From Clostridiales bacterium (GTDB taxonomy: Bacteria > Bacillota > Clostridia > Peptostreptococcales > Anaerovoracaceae): a stretch of 17,907 nucleotides of DNA. The translations under genes were made by a program, and so were the position numbers. The notes under the pieces were generated by a model. The model searched no databases. It saw only the letters and a program-made list of their open reading frames with translations, and was not told the DNA's origin. Positions 7,813 through 15,098 of the stretch are shown here, piece by piece. The number at the start of each line of letters is the position of its first letter. Positions within the stretch are counted from its first letter, which is position 1. The stretch spans positions 1 through 17,907 of the forward strand of contig JAAYHT010000080.1 of the NCBI GenBank assembly GCA_012735285.1, in the 5' to 3' direction.

Positions 7813-7842
7813 GAATGTTTCACGTGAAACATTCTTTTTTTT
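7813..7842 (+). terminator. Candidate terminator of the lipoprotein gene, coincident with parS site 2
   Basis: The parS core here is extended to a perfect 22-bp palindrome (7813-7834). As RNA it can fold into a 9-bp stem with loop ACGT, directly followed by eight T (7835-7842). The position, 18 nt after the lipoprotein stop and 11 nt before the parA -35, suits a terminator for the upstream gene. Confidence 0.6.
7816..7831. other. parS: parS site 2 (perfect consensus)
   Basis: TGTTTCACGTGAAACA is an exact match to the known parS consensus bound by ParB/Spo0J. It lies upstream of the parA promoter, between the lipoprotein gene and parA. ParB loads here as a CTP-bound clamp, slides, and recruits SMC; ParA acts on the complex (family knowledge). 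Confidence 0.95.
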
Positions 7843-7853
7843 GTAAAAATTAG

Positions 7854-7882
7854 TTGGTGATATTGTACGTATGATATATAAT
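7854..7882 (+). promoter_or_regulatory. Promoter of parA-parB
   Basis: TTGGTG (7854-7859) and TATAAT (7877-7882) are separated by exactly 17 bp, a good vegetative sigma-A-type promoter. The -35 lies 22 bp right of parS site 2, so ParB bound and spreading from that site could autoregulate the operon (inference). The leader to the parA start is about 43 nt. Confidence 0.7.
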
Positions 7883-7931
7883 AAAGTAGATACTAGAAAG
7901 TAGTTGCTATTAAAAAGAAAGGGTGAATATA

Positions 7932-8705
7932 TTGGGGAAGGCCATAGCAATTTTTAACCAGAAGGGCGGAGTAGGTAAAACAACTACAAACATAAATTTG
8001 GCCGCATGTTTAGCAATGAAAGATCAGAAGATTTTAATTCTTGATATAGATCCACAGGGCAATACAACAAGCGGTATGGGTATATCAAAGAAGGGTTTGA
8101 AGTTAACTTCATATGATATTCTAGTTGATGATAAAATAAATGTTTTAGATGCAATCCTACCCACAAACATACCCAACCTGGATATTATCCCTGCTAGCGT
8201 TCAGCTGGCAGGTGCAGAGATAGAATTGGTTCAGTTGGAGGGAAGGGAAAAGAGATTAAAGAAAGCATTAGACAAGATTAAGGATAAATACGACTACATA
8301 TTTATAGATTGTCCTCCTTCCTTAGGCTTGTTAACCATTAACTCGCTTACTGCTGTTGATAGCGTGCTGATACCAATACAGTGTGAATTTTATGCTCTAG
8401 AAGGTGTAAGTCAGCTAATGAGCACTATTGATCTAGTTAAGAAGAATTTGAATAAGGGCTTAGAAATTCAAGGAGTTATCTTAAGCATGTTTGACGGCAG
8501 AACAAACTTATCTATACAGGTTGTAGAGGAAGTAAAAAAGTATTTCAAAGACAGCGTTTATACAACTGTGATTCCTAGGAATGTAAGACTTGCGGAAGCT
8601 CCTAGTTTTGGACTTCCTATCACCGAGTATGATCCTAAATCCAAGGGCGCAATGGCATATATGGAATTTGCCGAAGAATTTTTAGAATTGGAAGGTAAGT
8701 TATAA
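7932..8705 (+). CDS. parA: ParA/Soj chromosome-partitioning ATPase
   Basis: ParA (Soj) is a deviant-Walker ATPase that dimerises on ATP, binds DNA, is stimulated by ParB, and in Bacillus also controls DnaA. The protein of 257 residues has the Walker A KGGVGKTT at 11-18, Walker A' DIDPQGN and Walker B DYIFIDCPPSLG; the C-terminal YDPKSKGAMAY is typical. I start it at TTG 7932 because the SD AGAAAGGG ends at 7923, 8 nt upstream, and because it gives MGKAIAIFNQKGGVGKTT as in other Soj proteins. A GTG at 7923 is in frame but overlaps the SD itself, so it cannot be served by it. The stop codon shares one base with the parB start (TAATG), indicating translational coupling. Confidence 0.96.
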   Translation: MGKAIAIFNQKGGVGKTTTNINLAACLAMKDQKILILDIDPQGNTTSGMGISKKGLKLTSYDILVDDKINVLDAILPTNIPNLDIIPASVQLAGAEIELVQLEGREKRLKKALDKIKDKYDYIFIDCPPSLGLLTINSLTAVDSVLIPIQCEFYALEGVSQLMSTIDLVKKNLNKGLEIQGVILSMFDGRTNLSIQVVEEVKKYFKDSVYTTVIPRNVRLAEAPSFGLPITEYDPKSKGAMAYMEFAEEFLELEGKL

Positions 8706-9586
8706 TGTCTGCAATTAAAAACAGAGGTCTTGGTAAGGGGTTGGAAGCTCTATTTAGTGATGTGGAAATTAGTGTTGACGATCTTGATAAAACATCAGAA
8801 CAGGCAAGAATTCATCAGATAGATATTCATGAGATTAAACCAAGCAAAAACCAACCTAGAACACATTTTAGTGAAGATAGACTTCAGGAGCTAGCATCAT
8901 CAATTGAAGAACACGGCATACTTCAGCCTATCATAGTTAGAAAGATTGATAATGGGTATGCTATAGTGGCTGGAGAACGCAGATGGCGAGCTGCAATAAA
9001 AGCGGGTCTGAAGGAAGTTCCATGCATTATTAAAGAGTTGACTGAAGAAGAGAATATGCTCTTAGCGCTCATTGAAAACATGCAACGTGAGGATTTAAAT
9101 CCTATAGAAGAAGCGAAAGGCTTAAATACTATGATAACTAGCTTTGGACTTACTCAGGAGCAGGTGTCTAAGAGTGTCGGAAAAAGCAGGCCCTATATTA
9201 CTAACTGTTTAAGGCTTCTAAAGTTGCCTGAAAGCGTTCAACAGATGGTTGTTGATGGCAAACTCTCTAGTGGCCATGCTAGGGCAATTGCAGGTGTTAG
9301 TGATAGTGAAAAGCAAATGGCTTTAGCTAAAAAATGTGTTGAGTCAGGCTGGACAGTAAGGGACATAGAAAACCATATTAAGGATGAGAAAAGTAAGAGT
9401 TCTAGAAAAAAAGCAAGACCTAGGAAATTTAATCGAGATATTATGATTCTTGAGGAGGAGTTAAAGGATATTTTTGGGACAAAGGTCAACATTGTACTTG
9501 GTGCAAAAAAAGGAAAGATTGAACTAGAGTATTACAGCAAAGAAGAACTAGACAGACTTATAGACATGCTATTTAAGTTAAAGTGA
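8705..9586 (+). CDS. parB: ParB/Spo0J chromosome-partitioning CTPase clamp
   Basis: ParB binds parS, switches with CTP into a sliding clamp, and loads SMC condensin at the origin. The 293-residue protein has in order: the N-terminal ParA-stimulating peptide GLGKGLEALF (8-17), the CTP-binding domain with GERRWRA from residue 90 and ENMQREDLNPIEEAKG, the parS-binding helix-turn-helix (LTQEQVSKSVGKSRPYI), SGHARAIAG, and the C-terminal dimerisation domain after a basic linker (KSSRKKARPRKF). The LGKGLEALF motif and the coupling to parA separate it from the Noc paralogue upstream. The ATG shares its A with the parA stop codon. The stop codon is followed with no gap by parS site 3. Confidence 0.97.
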   Translation: MSAIKNRGLGKGLEALFSDVEISVDDLDKTSEQARIHQIDIHEIKPSKNQPRTHFSEDRLQELASSIEEHGILQPIIVRKIDNGYAIVAGERRWRAAIKAGLKEVPCIIKELTEEENMLLALIENMQREDLNPIEEAKGLNTMITSFGLTQEQVSKSVGKSRPYITNCLRLLKLPESVQQMVVDGKLSSGHARAIAGVSDSEKQMALAKKCVESGWTVRDIENHIKDEKSKSSRKKARPRKFNRDIMILEEELKDIFGTKVNIVLGAKKGKIELEYYSKEELDRLIDMLFKLK

Positions 9587-9602
9587 TGTTTCACGTGAAA
9601 CA
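9587..9602. other. parS: parS site 3 (perfect consensus)
   Basis: TGTTTCACGTGAAACA begins at the base right after the parB TGA stop. It is an exact consensus match. Unlike sites 1 and 2 it is not followed by a T-run, so transcription can continue into the phosphatase gene 33 nt downstream. Confidence 0.95.
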
Positions 9603-9634
9603 GGATGCAGAAAGACAAGGAGAGAGGGTATATT

Positions 9635-10738
9635 ATGCCAATATCGAAGAATAAGAGTTTGATGTATCAAGTACTAGATAATCTGAAGTCTATGATAAGG
9701 ATTATAGACGAAGACAACAATATGATATACATGAACAAGAAAATGCGTGATCAATTTGGTGATAAGACAGGCCAGAAATGTTACACCCTGTTTAATCACG
9801 ATCACAAATGTGAAGAATGTATTGGCTGTAAAAGCATAGAAACAAATTTAGACCAGACTAGGGAGGTTGAATATAAAGGGAAGCATTATAGGGTTATAGC
9901 TTCGCCTGCAAAATTAACACGCAGTGGCATGTACTCAATTGAATTCTTTCAGGATATTACTGAACAGAAGAAGCTTGAGCGAGAATTCATGAAACACTAC
10001 GAAAAACTTAAGGGTGATATAGAGTTTGCAAAACAGATGCAGATGAAGGCTTTACCAGATGATGGTATATACTGGAATTCGATAAAAGTTAATTCAGCCT
10101 ACCTACCTAGTGAGGACTTAGGCGGAGATATTTTCGACATTGTAAGGATAGATAGAGATAAATGTATCTTCTACATAGCTGATGTTTCCGGTCACGGAGT
10201 TAGATCCTCATTACTTACAATGTTTTTAAGACAGGTAATTCGCGGATTAAAACCAAATGCTGCGGAGCCCATTGCATTGCTAGAAGAAATAATCAAAGGT
10301 TATCATAATTTAAATCTTGATATTGAAAACTATATATCAATGCTTTGCGGAATTTATAACATAAAAACAAGGGGGCTTACTTTGATAAATGCAGGGCACA
10401 ACTGCCCGCCCATAGTATTGGATTATGATAAGAAAAAGGCAACTGAGATAATAATAAAGGGGATGCCCATATGCAGCTTACTAGAAAGGCCCAATCATCA
10501 GGTCAAGTTTCTACAAATGGAAAAAGGCGATAAGATATTGCTTTATACAGACGGAGTTTCTGAAGCCTTTAACAACCGCAATGATAAATCCTTTGGCGTT
10601 GAAGGCATAAAAAAGGTTCTGCTTGAGGGTGATTGTGACAACGAAGCTTTAGTTAATAAACTTATCAATAAGGCTAAAAAATTTGCAGGAGGAACTCCTA
10701 CAGATGATATGGCTGTGGTAATGCTCGAAATACTATAA
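9635..10738 (+). CDS. PAS-PP2C (SpoIIE/RsbU-type) serine phosphatase
   Basis: The 367-residue cytoplasmic protein joins an N-terminal PAS-like sensor (about 9-115) to a SpoIIE-type PP2C phosphatase (about 140-365). All metal-binding acidic motifs are present: GGDIFD (163-168), ADVSGHG (182-188), TDGVSE with D306, and TDD (D357, D358). Enzymes of this type dephosphorylate anti-anti-sigma proteins or similar serine-phosphorylated partners. The PAS part carries four cysteines, C49, C59, C62 and C65 (C-x9-C-x2-C-x2-C), which could hold zinc or an Fe-S cluster. The start at 9635 is backed by the SD AAGGAGAGAGGG (9617-9628); an in-frame ATG at 9605 has no SD and would sit against the parS site. No anti-sigma or antagonist gene is seen nearby. 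It is probably co-transcribed with parAB. Confidence 0.85.
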   Translation: MPISKNKSLMYQVLDNLKSMIRIIDEDNNMIYMNKKMRDQFGDKTGQKCYTLFNHDHKCEECIGCKSIETNLDQTREVEYKGKHYRVIASPAKLTRSGMYSIEFFQDITEQKKLEREFMKHYEKLKGDIEFAKQMQMKALPDDGIYWNSIKVNSAYLPSEDLGGDIFDIVRIDRDKCIFYIADVSGHGVRSSLLTMFLRQVIRGLKPNAAEPIALLEEIIKGYHNLNLDIENYISMLCGIYNIKTRGLTLINAGHNCPPIVLDYDKKKATEIIIKGMPICSLLERPNHQVKFLQMEKGDKILLYTDGVSEAFNNRNDKSFGVEGIKKVLLEGDCDNEALVNKLINKAKKFAGGTPTDDMAVVMLEIL

Positions 10739-11287
10739 CTCAGCTTTTCTGATTTCCTCAATACCGAGATTAGCCAAGGCGTCAGCCCTGTTATTTCTTT
10801 CAACTATATGGAGGAAATCATCCATAGTGAAATGACTGCCGTTCCACTCGAGGAACTTTTTATAGAGAGCTTCGATATCAGTATTCTTACTTTGCAAATT
10901 GACATGGCCCTTAACCCGGTAAAAGGAAATGGTGTGAAGCCTGAGATAAGAGATAAGCTCTTCCCATAGATCACGGTTTTCGACATCTTGTTTTTTAGAG
11001 TTTTTCCAGTTATTTTCATACCATTTTTCGTACCATTTTTGCCTAAAGCAATTGACTAAATAGGAGCTGTCTGAATAGACGGCTATAGTTTGAGAATCCT
11101 TTTTAATAGCCTGTAGAGCTTTTAAAAGTGCGGTCATTTCCATCCTGTTGTTAGTGGTGTTTCTAACGCCACCATAAATTTCCTTTGTGTGTTGACCATA
11201 TTCAAGAATGGCTCCCCAGCCGCCAATATTATCAGTGTTTTGATTGCCTGAGCATGCACCGTCGGTGTAAATTGATAAAACTTTCAT
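10733..11287 (-). CDS. rnhA: Ribonuclease HI
   Basis: RNase HI cuts the RNA strand of RNA-DNA hybrids such as R-loops and Okazaki primers. The 184 residues show YTDGACSGN with D9, NNRMEMTAL with E50, YSDSSY with D73, VKGH with H128 and NNRADALAN with D169, so the full DEDD active site is present. Between H128 and D169 there are about 30 more residues than in E. coli RNase HI (41 positions against 10), a helical, acidic insertion. The gene is the only one on the minus strand here. Its stop overlaps the phosphatase stop by 6 nt, tail to tail. GAAGGGGG (11293-11300) is its SD, with a good promoter upstream. Confidence 0.92.
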   Translation of the reverse strand: MKVLSIYTDGACSGNQNTDNIGGWGAILEYGQHTKEIYGGVRNTTNNRMEMTALLKALQAIKKDSQTIAVYSDSSYLVNCFRQKWYEKWYENNWKNSKKQDVENRDLWEELISYLRLHTISFYRVKGHVNLQSKNTDIEALYKKFLEWNGSHFTMDDFLHIVERNNRADALANLGIEEIRKAEL

Positions 11288-11313
11288 AATAACCCCCTTC
11301 TAGGTGTAAAATT

Positions 11314-11342
11314 ATTATGCTACATAAGTAGTTAAATGTAAA
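11314..11342 (-). promoter_or_regulatory. Promoter of rnhA
   Basis: Read on the minus strand, TTTACA (11342-11337) and CATAAT (11319-11314) are separated by 17 bp, each one base from consensus. The start site would be near 11307, giving a leader of about 20 nt that begins just before the SD. The bases between this promoter and the divergent gene (11343-11385) hold no other clear signal. Confidence 0.65.
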
Positions 11343-11385
11343 GCTATCTTAAATCCAGCGTAACACTTTTGTAATATTAATAAGG

Positions 11386-11391
11386 TATACT
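11386..11391 (+). promoter_or_regulatory. Possible -10 box of the yycHI operon
   Basis: TATACT lies 60 nt before GTG 11451. No good -35 element is found at 16-19 bp upstream; TTGTAA at 11369-11374 is too close. It is placed where a promoter of the secreted-protein/yycH operon would be expected, divergent from rnhA. Confidence 0.35.
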
Positions 11392-11450
11392 TTAGCTAAC
11401 AGAAAGTGTCAATTATTTTTGAATAATTGAAAGGAAAGGAGGAGATTAGG

Positions 11451-11984
11451 GTGAAAAAATGTTTAATAGCACTAATTGTACTGATAGTTTTTGTATCCGG
11501 TACTGTTTTTGCTAGTGCTGCGGATGCTGATGTTACGATAATAAGTCCTACCGAGACTGTCAGTGGAAATAATCTTCTCATTTCCGTTAGAGTAACAGCG
11601 CCAAAAACTATAAAGGTTTATGCATACGAAGAGAAGCAGAAGGTTGGGGATACATATGTATCAATAGATCCGGAAGTGGCTCGTGATAAGGATCTAAGCA
11701 ATATAACAATAAAGAGTATCTCATTGATGACACCTGAAACTGTAACAGTTACAGGCAATTTGCATTTCTACAGTAAAAAGTTAGAGAACCTTAATCCTGG
11801 ACTCTATAGGATTAAGGTGGAAACCTTGAATTCAAATGGAGAGGCTGTTGCTTATACGACTGCCAGAACTGTAGTGATGCCAAAATCCCTTGATACAGAA
11901 TCAGGGAAAGCTATTTTCCAAACTCAAAATCAAGGCGCATTACAGTGGGTTCAAAATTTACTCAAAAGTATATTTAAAAACTAG
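11451..11984 (+). CDS. Small secreted protein, beta-rich, unknown function
   Basis: I do not recognise this gene. The 177-residue product has a Sec signal peptide: MKK, a hydrophobic core (residues about 4-18) and a likely cleavage after FASA near residue 23. The mature part is rich in alternating hydrophobic and beta-branched residues (VTIISPTETVSGNNLLISV; GLYRIKVETLNSNGEAVAYT), the pattern of an Ig-like beta sandwich, followed by a C-terminal amphipathic stretch ALQWVQNLLKSIFKN. The start is GTG at 11451 behind a consensus AAAGGAGG (11435-11442); a TTG at 11427 lies before that SD and is unlikely. It stands 15 nt before yycH and so is likely part of the envelope operon; that context, not homology, hints at a role outside the membrane. 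Confidence 0.8.
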   Translation: MKKCLIALIVLIVFVSGTVFASAADADVTIISPTETVSGNNLLISVRVTAPKTIKVYAYEEKQKVGDTYVSIDPEVARDKDLSNITIKSISLMTPETVTVTGNLHFYSKKLENLNPGLYRIKVETLNSNGEAVAYTTARTVVMPKSLDTESGKAIFQTQNQGALQWVQNLLKSIFKN

Positions 11985-11999
11985 AGGCGGCGGAACATC

Positions 12000-13487
12000 A
12001 TGTTTAAGCCGAGGCACATTGAACGCATAAAAGATGTCATTCTAGTAGTATTGTTTTTTACAACAATGCTACTTTTGTATTTTTTATGGCAAAATCCCAT
12101 GGTGGATTCCTTTAAACTCTCAAGCATTATTTCTGATGATAATGAAGTCGTAGAGATACCCTCATTAGAAGAAGTCACAAAACCGGAGGATACTATAGTA
12201 AATTTTGGTGGGGGAGAATACGCTTCTATTCATCATGAAGAGTTTAGTGCATGGGGCCAACTCAAACAGGTTCTAAATCAGTTTGGTAAAGAAGAGGGCA
12301 TTGTAGCTGAAAGGATTACTAAAGAGCAGTATGAGCAAATAATGGAATTCAAGTCGATAAAATATACATTTTCTTATGACATTCCATTCAATGCCTTTAG
12401 TGAGTTATTTAATCTGCCAAGGGTACAGGGCTCTGATATGATAGGAACTGTATTTAGTATAGCCTATTCATCAGGCAGCCCTGAAAGCCTTTTTATATAC
12501 GACAAAAAAAATGAAGGCTATTTCAGATTGATATCAGAGAGCGAAGAGTATACAAAGGCACTAGAAGAACTGATGGCTAAGGTAGAGGATAGCAGTTACA
12601 CTACCCACTACACGATTGGAACACTTGTTGGAACCAGCAATCAGACTGTTCTTCCCTTAAATCTTATGACTAATCTAGCTGATATACCCTATAGTACAGA
12701 GATTGATACAAAGGAAGCAGACTATATCAGAGAATTTGCCCAATCCTTCTTTGGCGATAGTTTAGACTTTGTTCGCAGAATTGAAGAGAGCAAGGGCAAT
12801 ATTATCTACATGTATGGTTATAGTGATAAGACCCTTACCATAACGCCTAATAACGGGATAGAATATAAAGAGAAGGAGGGCCCGGCAGGTAGCGACGTTG
12901 GTTACTTAAAATCTCTCGAGATAGCTTTGGAATATGTTGGGACCCACGGTGGTTGGAAGACATATGATGGAGCTAATATTACTCCATATGTAAAAAGTGT
13001 AACCAGAATAGAAAGTGATAATAACAAAGGATATCGATTTGTATTTGGAATGGAATTTGATAAAAAGGGCATCTACTATGAAAACAATGAACCTATAGTA
13101 GTAGAAGTTCTAGGCGACAGGGTAACAAACTATACAAGAAATTTAATTCAGGTTGATCCTAAAGCCAAAGAACTAAATGAAATGACACCGGAGAAAGAGG
13201 CTTTCTCCGCGGTTAATATGATAGCTAAGAATTATAAATACATTTACAAGGTTCTATTAGAGGAAGGCTATGAATTTGAAATTAATGGCGATAAAGAGAT
13301 GTTTGAAACCATATCTAACATGATAGAATCCATCGAAGAAGGCTATTTTAAACCAGAAAGCGAGTCAGATGAAGAGATGAAACTGATTCCTGCTTGGATA
13401 GTAAAAGTAGATAGTTTCATGATGTATTTTGACTTATTCAACGCTAAGCCTTTAGGCTATACCAATGTTTCAGCATCGCGAGGTTAA
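12000..13487 (+). CDS. yycH: YycH, WalK-regulating membrane protein homologue
   Basis: In Bacillus, YycH and YycI are single-pass membrane proteins that form a complex with the WalK sensor kinase and modulate it. This 495-residue protein has an N-terminal membrane anchor (about 13-31, ILVVLFFTTMLLLYFLW) and a long extracytoplasmic part, the YycH layout, somewhat longer than Bacillus YycH (about 455). The family call rests on the WalK-type anchor, an N-terminal sequence of YycH style (HIERIKDVILVVL) and the diagnostic order yycH-yycI-yycJ-htrA-rlmH. Sequence similarity in this family is low. SD GAGGCGGCGG precedes ATG 12000. There is no walR or walK gene in front of it, unlike the Bacilli. Confidence 0.82.
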   Translation: MFKPRHIERIKDVILVVLFFTTMLLLYFLWQNPMVDSFKLSSIISDDNEVVEIPSLEEVTKPEDTIVNFGGGEYASIHHEEFSAWGQLKQVLNQFGKEEGIVAERITKEQYEQIMEFKSIKYTFSYDIPFNAFSELFNLPRVQGSDMIGTVFSIAYSSGSPESLFIYDKKNEGYFRLISESEEYTKALEELMAKVEDSSYTTHYTIGTLVGTSNQTVLPLNLMTNLADIPYSTEIDTKEADYIREFAQSFFGDSLDFVRRIEESKGNIIYMYGYSDKTLTITPNNGIEYKEKEGPAGSDVGYLKSLEIALEYVGTHGGWKTYDGANITPYVKSVTRIESDNNKGYRFVFGMEFDKKGIYYENNEPIVVEVLGDRVTNYTRNLIQVDPKAKELNEMTPEKEAFSAVNMIAKNYKYIYKVLLEEGYEFEINGDKEMFETISNMIESIEEGYFKPESESDEEMKLIPAWIVKVDSFMMYFDLFNAKPLGYTNVSASRG

Positions 13488-13491
13488 TATT

Positions 13492-14226
13492 ATGAATTGG
13501 ACTAAGGCAAAGACAATTTTAATAATTGCGCTTTTAATTACAAATATATTCTTACTAGTTACTTACAAAGCGGTACAGGATAATAATGAGCAGACCGAAG
13601 AAGACTTGCTGATGGAGACCATCGCTTTATTAGAGTCTAAAAATATTTACGTAAAGAACTCTCTTCCTACCAAGCACGATAAGATGCCCGTTCTCATAGT
13701 TGAGCACGACCGTATTGATTCACATGAGCTTCAGAGATATATCTGGGAACAAACTCCTTTGGATGAAAGCAAACGTTCTAGAGAAGGAAGTATTAGATAT
13801 GCAGAAGATTTCTTAAAAAGATGCGGCCTATGGGGATCTAATGTGGAATTAGATAAGGTTGAAGAAGTAGATGGGAAGACCCTGGTTCATTTTAAAAATG
13901 TCTTTAATGGAATAAGAATTGAAAAAAGTTATATAATCTGTACAATAGAAGAGGGTAAAATTACAGAAGTTGAGAGATCCTGGTTAAATCCGGTTGAGTT
14001 TGGAAGGACAAAGAAAGAAACTATGTCCGCATCAGCCGCTCTTATAATTCTGATGAGTGAAAAACACGAACTAGAGAGCATATTGGTTGAAGATATGGAG
14101 ATGGTATATTGGCTTGAAGAAACCGATTACGAATCTCAAACTACCATTTCTGATACAGCCTTTCCAGCGTGGAAAATAACCTATAATGGAGGGCAAACTA
14201 AATACGTACCGGCATATAATGATTAA
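13492..14226 (+). CDS. yycI: YycI, WalK-regulating membrane protein homologue
   Basis: YycI pairs with YycH through membrane and extracellular contacts to control WalK in Bacilli. The 244-residue product starts MNWTKAKTILIIALLITNIFLL, the typical YycI opening (M-x-W-x-K-x-K-x-I hydrophobic anchor, residues about 7-25), followed by an extracytoplasmic domain with YycI-like HFKNVFNGIRIEKSYI and a C-terminal AFPAWKITYNGGQTKYVPA. I start it at ATG 13492, 4 nt after the yycH stop, with GAGGT at 13479-13483; an earlier in-frame start at 13465 lies within yycH and would add a non-family tail before the anchor. It is slightly shorter than Bacillus YycI (280). Confidence 0.87.
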   Translation: MNWTKAKTILIIALLITNIFLLVTYKAVQDNNEQTEEDLLMETIALLESKNIYVKNSLPTKHDKMPVLIVEHDRIDSHELQRYIWEQTPLDESKRSREGSIRYAEDFLKRCGLWGSNVELDKVEEVDGKTLVHFKNVFNGIRIEKSYIICTIEEGKITEVERSWLNPVEFGRTKKETMSASAALIILMSEKHELESILVEDMEMVYWLEETDYESQTTISDTAFPAWKITYNGGQTKYVPAYND

Positions 14227-14284
14227 TTTGCCCGGATTTCTTAATTCACTTCTGTTTTATTTCATTTATGAAAGGTAATATAAT

Positions 14285-15079
14285 ATGGCATTAAGTTTTT
14301 GTTCCTTCTCGAGTGGAAGCAGCGGTAATTGCTATTTAATAAAATCAGAGGATGAGGCAATACTCGTAGATGCGGGTATAAGTGCAAAGAGGATTTTTAA
14401 TGGGCTAAAGGAAACAGATACAGATAAAAACCAGCTAACATCCTTGTTAATAACACATGAACACAGTGACCATACCAGATGTGTTAGAACTATCTTGAAA
14501 CAGCATAAGAATATTACAGCTTATGCAAATGAAAGAACAATTGAAGCACTAGGTGATTCACTAGATTTAGACAGGGTAAAGAACTTTGAAAACAACAAAC
14601 CTTTTACTATAGGTAACATAACAATTAAACCATTCAAAGTAAGCCACGATGCTGTAGACCCTGTTGGCTATTCCTTTTATACTAAAGGAAAACAGATTTC
14701 TATTGTTACTGATACTGGATGTGTAAATGATGAGATAATAAAAGAGATAGTGGATGCAGATCTCTTAATTTTGGAAGCTAACCACGATGTTGATATGCTA
14801 AGATTTAGCAGGTATCCGCGATTCTTAAAGGAAAGGATTCTAAGCGACAAGGGCCATCTATCTAATGAATTGGCGGGTAGGGTGTTATTAAAACTAGTAT
14901 CTGATAAGAAAAAGGATAGACAAGTAATCCTAGCCCATTTAAGTAAAGAGAATAATTTTCCTGAAATGGCATATCAAACGATTAAAAACATATTAGAAGA
15001 AGAAGAATACTACATAGGACACCATTTGGAACTAAATACGGTTGTTAGGAATCAATTAAGCCCTATATTTCAAGTCTAG
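14285..15079 (+). CDS. walJ: WalJ/YycJ metallo-beta-lactamase-fold hydrolase
   Basis: WalJ (YycJ/VicX) is a metallo-beta-lactamase-fold protein, reported as a DNA exonuclease in some species and linked to the wal regulon and coordination of cell division with replication. The 264-residue length equals that of Bacillus YycJ. It has the N-terminal FCSFSSGSSGNCYLI, the metal-binding THEHSDH (H58, H60, D62, H63), DTG near 142-144, the metal-ligand SHDAVDPVGYSF and EANHDVDML, and the C-terminal ILAHLSKENNFPE. SD AAAGGTAA is at 14270-14277. The 58 nt between yycI and this gene hold no terminator I can see, so it is likely in the same operon. Confidence 0.95.
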   Translation: MALSFCSFSSGSSGNCYLIKSEDEAILVDAGISAKRIFNGLKETDTDKNQLTSLLITHEHSDHTRCVRTILKQHKNITAYANERTIEALGDSLDLDRVKNFENNKPFTIGNITIKPFKVSHDAVDPVGYSFYTKGKQISIVTDTGCVNDEIIKEIVDADLLILEANHDVDMLRFSRYPRFLKERILSDKGHLSNELAGRVLLKLVSDKKKDRQVILAHLSKENNFPEMAYQTIKNILEEEEYYIGHHLELNTVVRNQLSPIFQV

Positions 15080-15098
15080 GTTTTAAAGGGGGATATCT

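Noticed and set aside
7923..7931. GTG at 7923 as the parA start
   Set aside because: It overlaps the only good Shine-Dalgarno; TTG 7932 has correct spacing and gives the family N-terminus.
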